Shown: positions 47,479 to 57,506 of the stretch, in pieces
Numbering within the stretch: the first letter of the stretch is position 1
Layout of the letters: every line of letters begins with the position of its first letter
From: Massilia varians
Lineage (GTDB): Bacteria > Pseudomonadota > Gammaproteobacteria > Burkholderiales > Burkholderiaceae_D
Direction: 5' to 3'
Length of the DNA stretch: 64,000 nt
Assembly: GCF_027923905.1 (NCBI RefSeq)
Contig: NZ_AP026966.1
Coordinates: 4,279,001 to 4,343,000 of the forward strand
Notes under the pieces: generated by a model
Database searches by the model: none
Told to the model about the DNA's origin: nothing
The model's input: the letters and a program-made list of their open reading frames with translations, nothing else
Program-made: the position numbers and the translations under genes

Positions 47479-48333
47479 ATGCAGTCCCAGCCAACGTCAG
47501 AACAACGCAACGTCACCCAGCCGACCCTGCATTCACCCATGGAGGCCGGCCGCCAGCGCCAGGGACGCCTTTGGTCCAACCTCAAGGAAGTCTGCGACCT
47601 GCTCCGCATCCCGGCCAGCGTCTCGGTGAGCTCCGAAGAATTACTGTTCCAGCACGTCCAGTTCAAGACCGGACAGCGCGTCCACACCATCGGGCAGGCC
47701 TTCGACACCCTGTACATCGTCAACTCGGGCTTCCTGAAAACCGTACTCATCGACGAGTTCGGCAACGAGCAGGTGCTGAGCTTCCCGATGAAGGGCGACA
47801 TGCTGGGCGTGGACGGCATCCACACCCGCCACTACGCCTCGGAAGCGGTGGCCCTGTCCGACTGCGACCTGATCCTGCTGCCCTTCAAGAAACTCACCGC
47901 CCTCGGCCGCGTCCATGCCGAGCTCGAGAACATGATGTACGGCGTCATGAGCCGCGAACTGGTGCGCGAGCAGACCATGATCGGCATGCTCGGCGCCCTC
48001 TCGGCCGAGGCGCGGGTCGCCCGCTTCCTGGTCTCGCTGGCCGACCGCTTCGCCGCGATGGGCTACTCGAGCAAGCTGTTCAACCTGCGCATGACCCGCC
48101 ACGAGATCGGCAGCTACCTCGGCCTGACGCTCGAAACCGTCAGCCGCACCCTGTCGGCCTTCAACGAGATCGGCCTGATCACCGTCGACCAGCGCACCAT
48201 CGGCATCAAGGATGCCGAAGCGCTCAAGACCCTGCGCCGCCTGCCGCCCTCGCGCTCGCGCACCAAGGGTGGCGCCAAGCAGAAGGCCGAGAGCGAGCAG
48301 CCGGGCGACGACCAGGTGCTGGCCACTGCCTGA
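47479..48333 (+). CDS. Crp/Fnr family regulator, FNR-like but lacking most cluster cysteines
   Basis: A 284-residue regulator with an N-terminal cNMP-like beta barrel, a long dimer helix and a C-terminal helix-turn-helix, TRHEIGSYLGLTLETVSRTL. The E...SR residues there are those by which FNR reads TTGAT half-sites. Only two cysteines occur in the sensory part, C39 and C129, roughly matching FNR C29 and C122. The other two cluster ligands are absent, so a 4Fe-4S cluster seems unlikely. The start is ATG 47479, six bases after GGAG; an ATG at 47473 abuts that site and is less likely. The C-terminal tail after the HTH is long and charged. Confidence 0.9.
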   Translation: MQSQPTSEQRNVTQPTLHSPMEAGRQRQGRLWSNLKEVCDLLRIPASVSVSSEELLFQHVQFKTGQRVHTIGQAFDTLYIVNSGFLKTVLIDEFGNEQVLSFPMKGDMLGVDGIHTRHYASEAVALSDCDLILLPFKKLTALGRVHAELENMMYGVMSRELVREQTMIGMLGALSAEARVARFLVSLADRFAAMGYSSKLFNLRMTRHEIGSYLGLTLETVSRTLSAFNEIGLITVDQRTIGIKDAEALKTLRRLPPSRSRTKGGAKQKAESEQPGDDQVLATA

Positions 48334-48352
48334 ACAGCTAGCTAAAAAACAA

Positions 48353-48391
48353 CAAGGCCGGCGTCCGCGAGGATGCGGGCCTTGCCTTTTT
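48353..48391 (+). terminator. Intrinsic terminator after the FNR-like gene
   Basis: CAAGGCC (48353-48359) pairs with GGCCTTG (48378-48384). An inner GCGTCC/GGATGC stem has a GCGA loop. CCTTTTT follows. Confidence 0.85.
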
Positions 48392-48414
48392 CAGGGTTGC
48401 GCTGTGTTCCAGTG

Positions 48415-49500
48415 TTACTGATCCCGCGACAACACACCATTGTTCACCCGCACCCGGTCCCCCTGGCGGAATCCCGGATCGTTCTCGAACTGCAGAGTCT
48501 GGGTCGCGCCGCTGGTGGCATAGCGCACCACCACTTCGTAACGCTGGTCGCGGTTCATGTTGCGCTGCACGTTGCGCCCGGCCAGGCCGCCCGCCACCGC
48601 GCCGGCCACCGTGGCGGCGGTCCGGCCGCTGCCGCTGCCGACCTGGCTGCCGAGCAGGCCGCCAATGACGGCGCCGCCCGCCGTGCCCAGGTAGTTGCCG
48701 TTACCCGACACTTCGATCACGTTCACCGCCTCGACGGTCGCGCAGTTGGTGCAGTAGCGCGCCTGGCGCGGCTCGCTGACGCGTGCGCCCGCCAGCAGCG
48801 GGCGGCCCAGCACCGCGGTGGCGTTATGGCCGTTGGCGCGGATGGTGGCCGTCACGCGGCTGTTCGGGGCGATGCGGTCGGCGTTGCGGATCGTATACAC
48901 GGCCTCGTACTCGCCCGGCCGCACTTCCGGCAGGAAGAACACGCCGCGTGCGCCGGCGATCGCCACCTCGACGCGGCCGCCCGGGGTGCCGGACACCGTG
49001 AAGCGCAGCTCGTTGCCCGGGCTCAGGTCCGGGCTGCCCAGCACGTTGAAGCGCTCGATCGCCGGGCTGCTTGCCAGCTGGCCGCGCCGTTCGCGCGGCG
49101 CGTTCGGCTGCAGCAGCGATTCGCTCAGCAGGCTGGTGGCGACCTGGTTGCCCAGGCGCAGGTTGGCAGTGACGCCGCTTTCCGGGCGGATGCGGTCGTG
49201 GGTGCCGATGGTATAGGTGCCGGTGTACTGGCCCGGCTCGACTTCGGTCAGGTTCAGGTTGCGGGTGGCGCCGTCGATGCGCAGGGTGGCGGTGCCGCCG
49301 GGGCTGCCGTACAGGTCGAAATGCAGCTCGACGCCGGGCGTCAGGCGGCGCACTTCCTCCACGTTGAATCCGTTGATGACCGGCCCGTAGGCGCGGTTGG
49401 TCTGGTATGGCTGGGCGTGGGCAGCGATGCCACCCGTCACGACTGGTCCGAGTCCGATTACAGCGGCGAACGCGGCTTGCAGCAGCTTGCGGAAAACCAT
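48415..49500 (-). CDS. Envelope protein with two tandem beta-repeats and a glycine-zipper domain
   Basis: A 361-residue exported protein with signal peptide (ending IAAHAQ). Two homologous units of about 90 residues follow: about 38-128 and 143-235. They share PG.EL.F...G.PGG, EV.PG.Y...YTI, DRI.P.S.VTA and a closing LL. Near residue 260 CTNCATVEAVNVIEV leads to a glycine zipper, GTAGGAVIGGLLGSQVG and AATVAGAVAGGLAG, typical of SlyB-like outer-membrane proteins. The C-terminus is a small beta domain. It is probably an outer-membrane or periplasmic structural protein. It converges on the FNR-like gene. Confidence 0.8.
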   Translation of the reverse strand: MVFRKLLQAAFAAVIGLGPVVTGGIAAHAQPYQTNRAYGPVINGFNVEEVRRLTPGVELHFDLYGSPGGTATLRIDGATRNLNLTEVEPGQYTGTYTIGTHDRIRPESGVTANLRLGNQVATSLLSESLLQPNAPRERRGQLASSPAIERFNVLGSPDLSPGNELRFTVSGTPGGRVEVAIAGARGVFFLPEVRPGEYEAVYTIRNADRIAPNSRVTATIRANGHNATAVLGRPLLAGARVSEPRQARYCTNCATVEAVNVIEVSGNGNYLGTAGGAVIGGLLGSQVGSGSGRTAATVAGAVAGGLAGRNVQRNMNRDQRYEVVVRYATSGATQTLQFENDPGFRQGDRVRVNNGVLSRDQ

Positions 49501-49586
49501 GGCTTTTCCCCCTTGTCGATGTCGATACCCGGATCAATCTCTAGCTACCAAGAATTGTCGCCCCGGCACGACAGAGGGTCGGTACG

Positions 49587-50237
49587 CTATCGTACGCAGT
49601 GGACGGCCTCGCCCGAGCTGACGTAGATGCTGTCGCCCGATTCCGGGCGGATCGCATGGCCGCCGGTGAAGGCGCCGAAGGATGGCAGGATCATGCGCTC
49701 GGGCCCCACCACGAAGCACGGCAGGCGCAGCGCGTCGAAGCGGGTGGCCAGCACGTACACCGGGTGGATGTGGCCGGCCAGGGCGTAGCCCGGGGTTGCG
49801 AGGTCGGGATGGTGGCAGAAGGCGAAGGGGCCGAGCGCATGCGGCTCGTCCACCAGGTCGATGGCCAGCTGCGCGGACGGGTCGCCCGCATGGCGGTCGT
49901 GGTTGCCGCGCACCAGCGTGAGCTGCAGGTCGCGACGCCGCTCGCGCCAGGCCAGCATGGCCTGCTGGGTGGCGCTGGCATGGGCTGCGCGCGCGTGCAG
50001 GAAGTCGCCCAGGAACACGATGTGGCGCGCGCCGTGCGCCTCGACCAGGGCGTCGAGCCCTTGCAGGTTCTCGGTGGTGGTCCCGCGCGGCACCGGCACG
50101 CCGAGGGCGCGGAAGGCCGCCGCCTTGCCGAAATGGATGTCGGCGACGACCAGCATCTTTTCAGCCGGCCAGTACAGCGCCTTCTCCGGCAGCAGCAGCA
50201 CGGTCTCGCCGGCGACACGGACGGCGACGCTGCTCAT
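49587..50237 (-). CDS. pdeM: Ligase-associated DNA damage response endonuclease PdeM
   Basis: A 216-residue calcineurin-like metallophosphoesterase. Metal-binding motifs are in order: VADIHFGK (D33, H35), FLGDFLHA (D78), VRGNHDRH (N112, H113) and the late GHIHPVY. It belongs to the four-protein ligase-associated set, working with an exonuclease, an ATP-dependent ligase and an Lhr-like helicase. Its start overlaps the helicase stop by 4 bp. It is the last gene of the unit. Confidence 0.92.
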   Translation of the reverse strand: MSSVAVRVAGETVLLLPEKALYWPAEKMLVVADIHFGKAAAFRALGVPVPRGTTTENLQGLDALVEAHGARHIVFLGDFLHARAAHASATQQAMLAWRERRRDLQLTLVRGNHDRHAGDPSAQLAIDLVDEPHALGPFAFCHHPDLATPGYALAGHIHPVYVLATRFDALRLPCFVVGPERMILPSFGAFTGGHAIRPESGDSIYVSSGEAVHCVR

Positions 50238-52696
50238 GCCGCGGCCGCCTTCTCCAGCTCGCGCACCATGCGCGCCACCCGGTCGGACAGCTTCTCGGTG
50301 CTGACCTTTTCGCGGAAGCGCTCGACCATCAGGGCGAAGCCGAAGGGCGTGGCGCGCTTGACTTCGCGGTAGGCGACGCGGCGTCCGTGCAGCTCGACCA
50401 GCGTCTCGCGCAGGCGCGTCAGTTCCAGCTCCTGCTCCAGCACCTCGCGCTGGGCCTGGGTGAGCAGCAGGTTGCCGGAGTCGTGCTTGCGGAAGACTTC
50501 GAAGAACAGCGAGGACGAGGCCTGCAGCTGGCGGTTCGACTTCGGCTGGCCGGGATAGCCCTGGAACACCAGGCCGGCGATGCGCGCCACCTCGCGGAAG
50601 CGCTGCTGCGACAGCTGGGTCGCGTTCAGGCTGCCCAGCACGTCTTCCAGCAGGCAGTCGGTCGTGAACAAGTCCACACCGATGCCCGTCTCGGCGGCGA
50701 AGATGCGGGTCCAGTCCACCGGCTCGGGCGTGAGCAGTTCGAACCCGTAATCGTTGATCGCGATCGAGAAGGTCGAGGGCTGCACGCGCCCGATCCGGTA
50801 GGCGAACAGCGAGGCCAGCCCCATGTGCACCGAACGCCCGGCGAAGGGATAGACGAACAGGTGCCAGCCTTCGCGGCTCTTCATGCTCTCCAGGACCAGG
50901 GTCTCATTGGTCGGGAGCGCCGACCAGCGGCACTGGATCTCGATGAGCGGCCGGATCGCCTCCATCTCCGGACTGTCGTAGACGCCGGCCGACGCCAGGC
51001 GCAGCTCTTCCAGCGCCGCATGGGCCAGCTCCGAGGACATCGGCATCTTGGCTCCGCCCCAGCGCGCGATCGCCCCGCGGTTGCTGGTGGCGCGCTTGAC
51101 GAAGGCCGTCATCTCGTGGACCCGCACGAATTCCAGGATGCGCCCGCCGAACAGGAAGTGGTCGCCCGGCTTCATGCGCGAGATGAAGGATTCCTCGACG
51201 CTGCCGATGCGTCCCCCGCTCATGTACTTCACCGAGATGGTCGAGTCGGACACGATGGTGCCGATGCCCATGCGGTGGCGCCGCCCGATCGCCGTATCCG
51301 GCACCCGGTACACGCCCTCCTCGTCCGGCAGCACGCGCCGGTATTCCGGATAGGCGAGCAGGCTCTGGCCGCCGCGCGCGACGAAGTCGAGCGCCCACTG
51401 CCATTCCTCTTCGTCCAGGTTGCGGTAGGACCAGGCGCGCCTGACCTCCTCGTACAAGGCGCTGGAGGTGAAACCGCCGCCCAGCGCCACCGTCACCAGG
51501 TGCTGCACCAGCACGTCGAAGGGTTTATTCGGCACGTAGCGCCCTTCGATGCGGCGCGCCGCCACCGCCTTCTTGGCGCCGGCCGCCTCCAGCAGTTCCA
51601 GGCTGTTGGTCGGCACCAGGGTCACGCGCGACACCCGCCCCGGCGCGTGGCCGCTGCGCCCGGCGCGCTGCAGCAGGCGCGCGATGCCCTTGGCGCTGCC
51701 CACCTGCAGCACGCGCTCGACCGGCAGGAAGTCCACGCCCAGGTCCAGGCTGGCGGTGCAGATCACGGCCTTCAGCTCGCCCTTCTTCAAGCCCATCTCG
51801 ACCCACTCGCGCACTTCGCGGTCGAGCGAACCGTGGTGCAGCGCGACCAGGCCGGCCCAGTCGGGGCGCTCGTCGATGATGTTCTGGTACCAGATCTCGG
51901 ACTGGGCGCGGGTATTGGTAAACACCAGGGTCGCCTCGTGCTGCTCGATCTCGCGGATCACGGCCCCCAGCATCTGCAGGCCCATGTGGCCGCCCCAGGG
52001 AAAGCGCGCCACGTTCTCGGGGATCAGGCAGTCCACCACGATCTGCTTGCGCAGGTCGCCCTCGACCAGCACGCCCTCGTCGCCGCCGAGCAGCACCTGG
52101 CGCGCCAGGTCCAGGTTGCCCATGGTGGCGGACACGCCCCAGATCAGCAGTTCCGGGCGCCAGTGGCGCAGCCGCGCCAGCGCCAGCTGGACCTGCACGC
52201 CGCGCTTGCTGCCCATCAGTTCGTGCCACTCGTCGATGACGATCATGTCCAGGTGCCTGAACTGCTCGGCGGCCGCGGCGTGGCTGAGCATCAGCGACAG
52301 GCTCTCGGGCGTGGTGACCAGCGCCGCCGGCATCTTGCGCGCCTGGCGCGCCCGCTCGGCCGAGCCGGTGTCGCCTGTGCGGGCGCCGACTTGCCACTCG
52401 GGCATCAGCTCGGCCGCCGTCGCTTCGAGGGCACGCATGGTGTCGGCGGCCAGGGCGCGCATCGGGGTGATCCACAACACCCGCAGGCCGGCGGTATGGC
52501 GGCCGGTCTTGAGGCCGGCGCGCTGCAGGGCGGCGAACCAGACCGCGAAGGTCTTGCCGGCGCCGGTGTTCGCATGCAGCAGGCCGGACTGCCCTTTGAG
52601 CGCCGCCTTCCATACATTGCGCTGGAACGGGAACACTGTCCAGCCACGTGCGGCGAACCAGGCGTCGATGCGTTCGGTGACGGGGTTTTTGCTCAT
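50234..52696 (-). CDS. Ligase-associated DNA damage response DEXH-box helicase (Lhr-like)
   Basis: An 820-residue superfamily 2 helicase. Walker A is ANTGAGKT (about 42-49), the DEXH box is [14 protein letters not shown], motif III is GVSATMGN, and motif VI includes [14 protein letters not shown] winged helix and Lhr-type C-terminal domains follow. It unwinds DNA in the ligase-associated repair set. The start ATG at 52696 lies 7 bp after the ligase stop; an ATG at 52711 would overlap the ligase. Its stop overlaps pdeM by 4 bp. Confidence 0.93.
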   Translation of the reverse strand: MSKNPVTERIDAWFAARGWTVFPFQRNVWKAALKGQSGLLHANTGAGKTFAVWFAALQRAGLKTGRHTAGLRVLWITPMRALAADTMRALEATAAELMPEWQVGARTGDTGSAERARQARKMPAALVTTPESLSLMLSHAAAAEQFRHLDMIVIDEWHELMGSKRGVQVQLALARLRHWRPELLIWGVSATMGNLDLARQVLLGGDEGVLVEGDLRKQIVVDCLIPENVARFPWGGHMGLQMLGAVIREIEQHEATLVFTNTRAQSEIWYQNIIDERPDWAGLVALHHGSLDREVREWVEMGLKKGELKAVICTASLDLGVDFLPVERVLQVGSAKGIARLLQRAGRSGHAPGRVSRVTLVPTNSLELLEAAGAKKAVAARRIEGRYVPNKPFDVLVQHLVTVALGGGFTSSALYEEVRRAWSYRNLDEEEWQWALDFVARGGQSLLAYPEYRRVLPDEEGVYRVPDTAIGRRHRMGIGTIVSDSTISVKYMSGGRIGSVEESFISRMKPGDHFLFGGRILEFVRVHEMTAFVKRATSNRGAIARWGGAKMPMSSELAHAALEELRLASAGVYDSPEMEAIRPLIEIQCRWSALPTNETLVLESMKSREGWHLFVYPFAGRSVHMGLASLFAYRIGRVQPSTFSIAINDYGFELLTPEPVDWTRIFAAETGIGVDLFTTDCLLEDVLGSLNATQLSQQRFREVARIAGLVFQGYPGQPKSNRQLQASSSLFFEVFRKHDSGNLLLTQAQREVLEQELELTRLRETLVELHGRRVAYREVKRATPFGFALMVERFREKVSTEKLSDRVARMVRELEKAAAA

Positions 52697-52703
52697 GCCT
52701 TGC

Positions 52704-54338
52704 TCATGCACCAGCCGCGGCCAGCAGGCCTTTCAGCGTATCGAGGGTATCGGCCTCCTCGACCGGTTTGTCGAGACGGCGCCGCAGAATGCGCGGGAAG
52801 CGCACCGCGATACCGGCCTTGTGGCGGGTCGACAGGGCGATGCCCTCGAAGCCGATCTCGAACACCATGCTCGGCTTCACCGAGCGCACCGGCCCGAATT
52901 TCTCGATGGTGGTCTTGCGCACCGCATTGTCGACCTGCCGGATCTCGGCGTCCGTGAGCCCGGAATAGGCCTTGGCGAACGGCACCAGCCGCCGTTCCTC
53001 GCCCTCGCCGTCCCATACGGCGAAGGTGTAGTCGGTGTAGAGCGAGGCGCGGCGCCCGCTGCCGGCCTGGGCGTAGATCAGCACCGCATCCACCGTATAG
53101 GGATCGATCTTCCACTTCCACCAGGTGCCGACGTCCTTGGTGCGGCCCACGCCGTACTGGGCGTTCCTCGCCTTGAGCATCATGCCCTCGACGCCGCGCT
53201 CGCGCGATTCGGCGCGCAGGCTGGCCAACGCGTCCCAGTGATCCGCCCTGATGACCGGCGACAGGCGCAGTTGCGGCAGGCCGATCGCCGCCACCTCGGT
53301 TTCCATCAGTGCGCGCCGCTCGTGCTGGGGCAGCGCGCGCAGGTCGACGCCGCCGAATTCGAGCAGGTCGTAGCAGCACAGCACCGCCGGCAGTTCGTTC
53401 AAGAGCTTGGCGCTCAGGGTCTTGCGGCCGATGCGCTTCTGCAGGTCGGCGAACGGCGCCGGCGCCTCGACGCCGGGCTGCCAGATCAGGACTTCGCCAT
53501 CGAGCACCGTGCCCTCCGGGATGGGCACGCCGGCCAGCTCGGGAAAGCGCTCGGTGATCAGGTCTTCGCCGCGCGACCAGAGGAAATTCTGGCCGCCGCG
53601 GCGCACCAGCTGGGCGCGGATGCCGTCGTACTTCCACTCCACCTGCCAGTCGTCGATGTCGCCCAGCGCGGCGGGTTCGCCCTGCAGCTGGTGCGCCAGG
53701 AAGAAGGGATAGGGCTGGCCGCCGCGCTGCTTGTGCTCGTCGTCCGACTGCGCGGCGATCAGCTGGAGGAAACTGGTGGCGGTGGGCCGCATCGAGTTGT
53801 CGGTCCAGCCCATCAGGCGCTGGGCGATCAGCTTGCTGTCGACGGCGGCAATCGCGGCCAGCGCACGCGTGACCAGGAGGCGCGACACGCCCACCCGGAA
53901 CCCGCCGCCGATGAGCTTGACGAACAGGAAGCGCTCGCGCCAGTCGAGTTCATCCCAGGCGGCGTACAGGGCTTGCCTGATCGTGCCCGGATCGGCGCCG
54001 CGCAGCGGACCGATCCTGTGCTCCATCCATTCGGCCAGGCCGACGTCGCTGCGCCGGGTCGGCGGCGGCAGGATGTGGGCAATGGTCTCGGCCATGTCGC
54101 CCACCGCGTGGTAGGACTCGTCGAACAGCCACTCGTCCAGGCCCGCGTAGTCGATCGCGTACTGGCGCAGCAATTTGGTCGGCACCGCTTGCCGGGGCTT
54201 GCCGCCGGCCAGGAAGTACACCGCCCAGGCCGCGTTTTCGGGCGCGGCGTGCGAGAAGTAGGACTGCAGGGCGTCGAGCTTGCGGGTAGTGGAGGTGGTG
54301 TCGTCGAGTTCGGCGTAGAGGCGGGCGAATTCACGCAT
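52704..54338 (-). CDS. ATP-dependent DNA ligase (repair cassette type)
   Basis: A 544-residue ligase. An N-terminal helical DNA-binding domain (1-200) is followed by the nucleotidyltransferase domain with adenylated K236 in [11 protein letters not shown], motif [11 protein letters not shown], motif [11 protein letters not shown] and motif V WWKWK, then the OB fold. It seals nicks using ATP, separately from the main NAD-dependent LigA. Its start overlaps the exonuclease stop by 8 bp, and the helicase gene follows at 7 bp. Confidence 0.94.
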   Translation of the reverse strand: MREFARLYAELDDTTSTTRKLDALQSYFSHAAPENAAWAVYFLAGGKPRQAVPTKLLRQYAIDYAGLDEWLFDESYHAVGDMAETIAHILPPPTRRSDVGLAEWMEHRIGPLRGADPGTIRQALYAAWDELDWRERFLFVKLIGGGFRVGVSRLLVTRALAAIAAVDSKLIAQRLMGWTDNSMRPTATSFLQLIAAQSDDEHKQRGGQPYPFFLAHQLQGEPAALGDIDDWQVEWKYDGIRAQLVRRGGQNFLWSRGEDLITERFPELAGVPIPEGTVLDGEVLIWQPGVEAPAPFADLQKRIGRKTLSAKLLNELPAVLCCYDLLEFGGVDLRALPQHERRALMETEVAAIGLPQLRLSPVIRADHWDALASLRAESRERGVEGMMLKARNAQYGVGRTKDVGTWWKWKIDPYTVDAVLIYAQAGSGRRASLYTDYTFAVWDGEGEERRLVPFAKAYSGLTDAEIRQVDNAVRKTTIEKFGPVRSVKPSMVFEIGFEGIALSTRHKAGIAVRFPRILRRRLDKPVEEADTLDTLKGLLAAAGA

Positions 54339-55416
54339 CGGGCGCCCCCTCTTCCGCTTCCTTTGGCGCCTCGTTCGGCGCCTCGTTCGGCGCCTTGTGT
54401 GCCGCCGCGCCGGCCGGTGGCAGCGCCTCGTCCTCTTCCTCGTCGCCGTATTCGGTATCGAAGCCCTTGGCGTCCAGCCCGTTCTGGCACAGCCAGCGCA
54501 CCATGGTCGGGATCGAGCCGTGGGTGACGATGATTTGCTGCGCCTCGGTGGCCTTGATGGCGCTCATCAGGCCGGGCCAGTCGGCATGGTCGGACAGCAC
54601 GAAGCCGCGGTCGACGCCGCGCCGCCGCCGCGCCCCGCGCAGCAGCATCCAGCCGCTGGCGAAGGAATCGCTGTAGTCGCCGAAGCGCTTCATCCAGGGC
54701 GAGCCGCTGGCGGACGGCGGTGCGATCACGATCGCGCGCCGTAGTAGCGCCTTGTCGATCTCGCTGACCATGACGGTGTCGGGCAGTTCGACCCCGCCGG
54801 CGCGATACACCCGGTTGAGCGGCTCCACCGCGCCATGGCAGACGATCGGTCCGATCGACGGATCCAGGCGCGACAGGATGCGCTGGGCCTTCCCGAAGGC
54901 GTAGGCGAACACCACGCTGCAGCGCCCTTCCTCGGCATTGCGGCGCCACCAGGCGTTCATCTCGTCGATGACCTGCTGCTCGGGGTCCCAGCGGTAGATC
55001 GGCAGGCCGAAGGTGGATTCGGTAATGAAGGTGTCGCAGCGCACCGGCTCGAAGGGGGCGCAGGTCTTGTCGGGTTCGACCTTGTAGTCGCCCGAGGCCA
55101 CCCAGACCTCGCCGCCGCACTCCATGCGGATTTGCGCCGATCCGAGCACGTGGCCGGCCGGGTGCAGCGAGATGGCGACGCCGTTATGGGTAATGCTGTC
55201 GCCGTACTCCAGGCCCTGCACGTGGATGTCGCCCAGGCGCGACTTGAGCACGCCCACGCCGGGCGCCGCCGCCAGGTAATGGCCGTGGCCGTAGCGCGCA
55301 TGGTCGCCATGGGCATGCGTGATCACGGCCCGGTCGACCGGGCGCCAGGGGTCGATGTAGAACCCTCCAGGTACGCAATACAAGCCTTCCTTGCGGACGA
55401 CGACCATGTCCCCCAT
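54331..55416 (-). CDS. Ligase-associated DNA damage response exonuclease (MBL fold, SNM1-like)
   Basis: A 361-residue metallo-beta-lactamase/beta-CASP nuclease. The metal motif THAHGDHARYG gives H34, H36, D38 and H39; further motifs are HPAGHVLGSAQ, SGDYKVEPD and LSDHADWPG. The relatives process DNA ends. The C-terminal 30 residues are acidic and repetitive (NEAPNEAPKE). The start ATG at 55416 follows AAAGGGA. The recQ-like gene ends only 28 bp upstream, so it is likely co-transcribed. The stop overlaps the ligase start by 8 bp. Confidence 0.93.
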   Translation of the reverse strand: MGDMVVVRKEGLYCVPGGFYIDPWRPVDRAVITHAHGDHARYGHGHYLAAAPGVGVLKSRLGDIHVQGLEYGDSITHNGVAISLHPAGHVLGSAQIRMECGGEVWVASGDYKVEPDKTCAPFEPVRCDTFITESTFGLPIYRWDPEQQVIDEMNAWWRRNAEEGRCSVVFAYAFGKAQRILSRLDPSIGPIVCHGAVEPLNRVYRAGGVELPDTVMVSEIDKALLRRAIVIAPPSASGSPWMKRFGDYSDSFASGWMLLRGARRRRGVDRGFVLSDHADWPGLMSAIKATEAQQIIVTHGSIPTMVRWLCQNGLDAKGFDTEYGDEEEDEALPPAGAAAHKAPNEAPNEAPKEAEEGAPDA

Positions 55417-55444
55417 GCGGTCCCTTTACAGAAAAAGCGCAGGC

Positions 55445-57151
55445 TTAAGCCGGCGCGAGAAACTCGGCCAGGAAGGTGCGCGGCTCTTCCTGGTCGGGAA
55501 ATTCCAGTGTCACCTGGTTTCCGGCGACGGCGACGACCACGCCCTCGCCATACTTCGGCGCTGTGGCACGCGCACCGACGTCGAACTTCGGGCCGGACGG
55601 TTCAAGCGCCGGTTCGCGCTCGAACTCGTCGTCGCGGATCTCGATCTCCTCGAGCGCCAGCGCCGGCGGGTTGCGGCAGTTGTCGCACTTGCAGCACTTC
55701 TCGAAGCCCGCGACTTCGTCGTCGAAATAATCCAGCAACAGCTTCCAGCGACAGAAGCCGCTTACCGCATAGCCTACCATCTGATCGAGCGCTTCACGGT
55801 CCCGTTCAGCCTTCTGGACATACACCTCGGCCAATTGCCCGAACACTTGCGGGTCAGGCTCGCCCTTGGCCGGCAGGTACTCGAGCTTGCGGTTCTGGCG
55901 CAGCAGCTTGCCGTCCTTCAAGAGTTTGATGCACACCTTGAGCTTGGCCTCGCCCGCTTCCGCCAATGCCTCTTCCAGCCGCGCGGTGGTGACGGGCGCC
56001 TCTTGCGCCAGCTCGCGCACGACGGTGTAGACCGTCTGCAACTCGGCCGCCGCCGGATAGTGCTTGACCAGGAAGAATTGCTGGATGCGCTTGTCGTCCT
56101 GCAGGAACAGCAGCGTGCAGGTGGCGTCCAGGCCGTCGCGTCCGGCGCGGCCCGACTCCTGGTAATACGATTCGAGGTTGGCGGGAATCTGCAGGTGGAT
56201 CACGAAGCGGGTATCGCTCTTGTCGATGCCCATGCCGAAGGCATTGGTGGCCACCATCACGCGCCGCTCGCCATCCATGAACAGGTCCTGGTTCTGCTTG
56301 CGCTCGGCGCTGGACAGCTTGCCGTGGTAGATGGTGACCGACTCGCCGGCCTCCTCCAGCACCGCCAGCATCTCTTCGGCCATCTTGACGGTGGCGGCGT
56401 AGACGATGCCGGTTCCTTCCGTTTCCTGCACCAGCTTGCGTGCCTGGGTCAGCTTTTCCTGGTGATTGGTCACCTGGACCACGCTGTAATGCAGATTCGG
56501 CCGGTAGATGCCGGTGTTGATGACGTTCAGCTTGCGGCCCAGCTGCTTGCCGATGTCGGCCACGACCTCCTCGGTCGCGGTCGCCGTCAGCGCCAGCACC
56601 GGCGGCTTGCCGAGGGCGTCGAGGGCGGCGGACAGGCCGATGTAGGCGGGGCGGAAATCATGGCCCCATTGCGAGATGCAATGGGCTTCGTCGACCACGA
56701 CGATGTCGAGCGTGACCTGCTGGAGCACGGCGATGAATTCGGGCGAGACCAGGCGTTCCGGGGTGCAGAACACGATCTCGCAGGCCTCGGTGGCGATCGC
56801 CTCGATCGCGGCCGCTTCTTCCTCGGCGTTCAGGCTGCTGTTGACCTGGACCGAGCGGATGCCCAGCTCTTCCAGTTTCTCGAGCTGGTCCTTCATCAGG
56901 GAAATCAGGGGCGAGACGACAATGGTGATTCCCTCGAGCATCTTTGCGGGGATCTGGTAGCACAGCGACTTGCCGCCGCCGGTGGGCATGATCGCCAGCG
57001 TGTCCTTGCCGTCGAGGACGCTGTCGATGACGCGTTGCTGGCCGTCGCGCAACTGCTCGATTCCAAAGGTGGAACGCAGCAGGCGGCGGATGGTGTTGCG
57101 GCGCACGGCGAGCAGGCCGCGGTGCAGGAGTGTGGGTTCGTGTCGGGTCAT
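55445..57151 (-). CDS. RecQ-family ATP-dependent DNA helicase with atypical C-terminus
   Basis: A 568-residue helicase. Walker A is MPTGGGKSLCYQ (K61), the DEAH box is VVVDEAHCISQWGHDFRPAY by its core DEAHCISQW, and motif VI is YYQESGRAGRDG. The zinc site FCRWKLLLDYFDDE with CCKCDNC follows, then a short winged-helix part. There is no HRDC domain. The last 55 residues instead form a small SH3/Tudor-like module (ATAPKYGEGVVVAVAGNQVTLEF), like the C-terminus of some UvrD proteins. It heads a five-gene minus-strand series with the ligase cassette. The start ATG at 57151 is favoured by family length. Confidence 0.9.
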   Translation of the reverse strand: MTRHEPTLLHRGLLAVRRNTIRRLLRSTFGIEQLRDGQQRVIDSVLDGKDTLAIMPTGGGKSLCYQIPAKMLEGITIVVSPLISLMKDQLEKLEELGIRSVQVNSSLNAEEEAAAIEAIATEACEIVFCTPERLVSPEFIAVLQQVTLDIVVVDEAHCISQWGHDFRPAYIGLSAALDALGKPPVLALTATATEEVVADIGKQLGRKLNVINTGIYRPNLHYSVVQVTNHQEKLTQARKLVQETEGTGIVYAATVKMAEEMLAVLEEAGESVTIYHGKLSSAERKQNQDLFMDGERRVMVATNAFGMGIDKSDTRFVIHLQIPANLESYYQESGRAGRDGLDATCTLLFLQDDKRIQQFFLVKHYPAAAELQTVYTVVRELAQEAPVTTARLEEALAEAGEAKLKVCIKLLKDGKLLRQNRKLEYLPAKGEPDPQVFGQLAEVYVQKAERDREALDQMVGYAVSGFCRWKLLLDYFDDEVAGFEKCCKCDNCRNPPALALEEIEIRDDEFEREPALEPSGPKFDVGARATAPKYGEGVVVAVAGNQVTLEFPDQEEPRTFLAEFLAPA

Positions 57152-57227
57152 GATGAACGCTACTCTAGGCCCGCCGCAGCGCCGCACCTATAGGACGCAG
57201 CCTACCTGACCCGTAGGAACTCAACTT

Positions 57228-57261
57228 TTGACATGACCAAAATTCATCGTGACAATGTCAC
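57228..57261 (+). promoter_or_regulatory. Candidate promoter with overlapping palindrome upstream of the 39-residue ORF
   Basis: A perfect TTGACA (57228-57233), 17 bp, then GACAAT (57251-57256). The palindrome GTGACAATGTCAC (57249-57261) overlaps the -10 and could be an operator. It lies between recQ and the small ORF. Confidence 0.5.
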
Positions 57262-57370
57262 AAGGTTTACTCCTACAAACCCACGGAGGTTTTGCCGATG
57301 GTTACGGCCGGAACGGGTGACTAAGATGACACCATCCTCACTACGCTTTCAACCATCAGGGAGTCTCATC

Positions 57371-57490
57371 ATGGCACGCCAACATCCAATGACCTGGACC
57401 GCAGTCCACCTGGCACTGGCCAGTGCGGCCACCTGGCTGCTGCTGGAGACCGAAGCGCTGACCGGCGCCCTGCTGGTGGCTTTCCACTGA
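57371..57490 (+). CDS. Small hydrophobic protein, 39 residues, unknown
   Basis: An ORF with ATG at 57371, preceded by GGGAG at good spacing. It encodes a short polar head (MARQHPMTW) and one hydrophobic helix (about 10-36: HLALASAATWLLLETEALTGALLVAF). It could be a single-pass membrane peptide. A candidate promoter lies about 115 bp upstream. I recognise no family. It converges with the ScyD/ScyE-type gene 16 bp away. Support is only start signals and composition. Confidence 0.5.
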   Translation: MARQHPMTWTAVHLALASAATWLLLETEALTGALLVAFH

Positions 57491-57506
57491 GCGGTTTTCT
57501 TGCCGA

